Assembly (NCBI GenBank): GCA_001303025.1
Contig: LJNK01000035.1
Span: 1 to 33,607 of the forward strand
Source: Deltaproteobacteria bacterium SG8_13
Lineage (GTDB): Bacteria; Desulfobacterota; Desulfobacteria; Desulfobacterales; SG8-13
Direction of reading: 5' to 3'
DNA: 33,607 bases
The notes under the pieces: model-generated
What the model saw: only the letters and a program-made list of their open reading frames with translations
Database searches by the model: none
What the model was told of the DNA's origin: nothing
Shown: one piece after another, positions 32,556 to 33,607 of the stretch
Layout: every line of letters starts with the position of its first letter
Numbering within the stretch: the stretch's first letter is position 1
Made by a program: the position numbers and the translations under genes

Positions 32556-32901
32556 TGCAGCGCAGCTCGACCGGCTCCGATAATATCCCCTTCAGGCGCT
32601 TGCGGTCCGCCTGGATGACCGGCGTGTCTTTCACGCACTGGGTTACCCACCGCAAAGCTTGCGCCACCGCCGCCGGCGAGCTGCTATCGTTTAACCGATA
32701 GTACATCCAGCGGCCGTTCTTGCGCGCTGCCAGCAGGCGGGCCTGCCGCAGGATCGACAGGTGCTTGGACACCGTGGAAGGGGCCAGCTGCAGCAGGTCG
32801 ATGATCTGGCACACGCACAATTCCCGGCCCTTGAGCGCCGCCAGGATGCGCACCCGGTTTTCGTCTGCCAGGGCCTTGGTGATATTCATGAAGTCCAGCA
32901 C
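32548..32901 (-). CDS. arsR: ArsR-family arsenite-responsive repressor
   Basis: This is a 117-residue winged-helix repressor. The As(III)-binding site is the ELCVCQIIDLL motif (C-x-C in the alpha-3 helix), followed by the recognition helix APSTVSKHLSILRQARLLAARKNGRWMYYRL, typical of ArsR/SmtB. Start GTG 32901 has GGAG five bases upstream; ATG 32889 (113 residues) is an alternative. The frame open to 32976 is ruled out because it starts upstream of the promoter. ArsR binds its own promoter as a dimer and leaves when As(III) bridges the cysteines, switching on acr3. A second Cys near the C-terminus (TQCVKD) may be the third ligand. Confidence 0.93.
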   Translation of the reverse strand: MLDFMNITKALADENRVRILAALKGRELCVCQIIDLLQLAPSTVSKHLSILRQARLLAARKNGRWMYYRLNDSSSPAAVAQALRWVTQCVKDTPVIQADRKRLKGILSEPVELRCSA

Positions 32902-32920
32902 AACATCTCCGATATTTCGC

Positions 32921-32934
32921 CAATTAACGAATTG
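32921..32934. promoter_or_regulatory. Candidate ArsR operator
   Basis: CAATT (32921-32925), AACG, AATTG (32930-32934) is a perfect 5-bp inverted repeat lying at the predicted transcription start of arsR, where a repressor would block initiation. A wider pair, TTCGC (32916-32920) and GCGAA (32948-32952), flanks it. Confidence 0.5.
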
Positions 32935-32940
32935 ATTTCC

Positions 32941-32970
32941 AATATAAGCGAAGAGACCGAATCCTGTCAA
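32941..32970 (-). promoter_or_regulatory. Promoter of the ars operon
   Basis: On the minus strand TTGACA (32965-32970), an 18-base spacer and TATATT (32941-32946) form a near-consensus sigma-70 promoter. The start point is near 32934, giving a leader of about 33 bases before GTG 32901. Confidence 0.65.
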
Positions 32971-33042
32971 GTTCATTTGCAGGCGGCTGCCCGGTGAAAT
33001 TAAACAGGGCGTAAACGGTGAAATAGGGATAGCAGACAGGCG

Positions 33043-33607
33043 TCAACGGTCTGCGACGCCCGGCTGCTTCATCAACGCCTTTACCGTTTTTTCGAGGCTT
33101 TCCTGCCAGGGTGGCGGTTGGATACCGAATGTTTTTTCGATCAGTGAGCAGTCCAGGGCCGAATAAGAAGGGCGGCGGGCTGCGGTGGGGTATTCTGCGG
33201 CAGAGATGGCCTTCACTTCCGCCGCAGGGCTGCCGGTGAATTGTTCCGCCAGTCGGAAGATCTCCCCGGCAAACCCGTGCCAGCTGACCACTCCGCGGTT
33301 GCAGAAGTGGTAGGTGCCCCAATGCCGGTTCCCATGGCTGTTCCAGTAACCGATCATGGCAAAGATGGCAGCTGCCAGGTCCTCGGCACAAGTGGGCGAG
33401 CCGAACTGGTCGGCCACCACCCGCACCGGTTTTGGGCCCGTAGCAAGACCGAGCATGGTCTTGACGAAATTGCGGCCGTGGATGCCATACAGCCAGGCGG
33501 TTCGTAAAATGATGTGGGATTCCAAGGCCTCGCGCACGAGCGTTTCCCCTTCGGCCTTGCTGCGCCCGTAAACGCCTAAGGGTGCGATCGGATCGAATTC
33601 TTTCCAG
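33043..33607 (-). CDS. rfbD: dTDP-4-dehydrorhamnose reductase (3' part, cut by window end)
   Basis: The frame is open from the right edge of the window, so the start lies outside; 187 codons are visible. This is an extended short-chain dehydrogenase that makes dTDP-L-rhamnose for O-antigen or other surface glycans. The catalytic Y-x3-K appears as VYGRSKAEGE close to the right edge. Other RmlD signatures are ILRTAWLYGIHGRNFVKTML, VVADQFGSPTCAEDLA and the C-terminal RRPSYSALDCSLIEKTFGIQPPPWQESL. A dTDP-rhamnose cluster may continue to the right. The Rossmann nucleotide loop is not visible here. Confidence 0.92.
   Translation of the reverse strand, partial: WKEFDPIAPLGVYGRSKAEGETLVREALESHIILRTAWLYGIHGRNFVKTMLGLATGPKPVRVVADQFGSPTCAEDLAAAIFAMIGYWNSHGNRHWGTYHFCNRGVVSWHGFAGEIFRLAEQFTGSPAAEVKAISAAEYPTAARRPSYSALDCSLIEKTFGIQPPPWQESLEKTVKALMKQPGVADR

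Overview
The window is a stretch of ordinary chromosome from a GC-rich Gram-negative bacterium, most likely a deltaproteobacterium (Desulfobacterota, Desulfosarcina/Desulfobacterium-like). That placement is inference from gene content: a stand-alone TrpB2-type tryptophan synthase beta chain, a short GNAT-only ArgA, a PilZ protein, a CHASE2 adenylate cyclase, an ACR3 arsenite pump, small Cys-rich proteins and a calcium-repeat surface protein with a C-terminal anchor. There is no tRNA, rRNA, CRISPR array, insertion sequence or phage gene that I can support.

Layout. 1-763: the 3' end of a ParA-type ATPase gene overlapping a small basic partner gene. 1012-3434: trpB2, a Cys-rich small protein and a transglutaminase-like protein, the last two overlapping by GTGA. 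3453-3896 (minus): a PerR/Fur-type regulator. 4196-5110: a PHP-domain phosphoesterase. 5173-5712 (minus): a PilZ protein behind a consensus sigma-70 promoter. 6232-10575: a complete general L-amino-acid ABC transporter, aapJQMP. 10854-13575: der and rarA. 13588-14391 (minus): an NRDE/TANGO2 protein, divergent from a thiolase with an extra segment (14547-15833). 16042-17394: a tiny two-helix membrane protein, a strong terminator, and an AI-2E-family transporter. 17552-22325: gyrA, gpsA, radC and a coupled Cys4 small protein. 22457-23518: a 353-residue protein I do not recognise. 23547-26269 (minus): a CHASE2 adenylate cyclase with argA overlapping its stop codon. 26740-28512: a secreted FnIII / thrombospondin-3 / choice-of-anchor U protein. 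28580-32901 (minus): arsR, acr3, a small Cys-His-Asp protein and a class A penicillin-binding protein, all in one direction. 33043-33607 (minus): the 3' part of rfbD/rmlD, cut by the window end.

How the genes work together. The clearest functional unit is the Aap transporter: binding protein, two permeases and an ATPase, with a 9-bp inverted repeat in the leader and a stable hairpin after aapJ. The arsenic genes form a classic ArsR-ACR3 pair, with a promoter and a palindrome at the predicted start point. They appear to lead without a visible terminator into two envelope-type genes. Der, RarA, GyrA and RadC are housekeeping GTPase and DNA-maintenance genes. Nucleotide signalling appears twice (PilZ for c-di-GMP, CHASE2 cyclase for cAMP). 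The cyclase is joined by a one-base stop/start overlap to the enzyme that commits glutamate to arginine synthesis.

I found no complete novel defence or mobile system. The best leads for something undescribed are the protein at 22457-23518, the transglutaminase-like protein in the arsenic cluster, the two coupled Cys-rich small proteins, and several palindromes placed exactly in promoter spacers or leaders.
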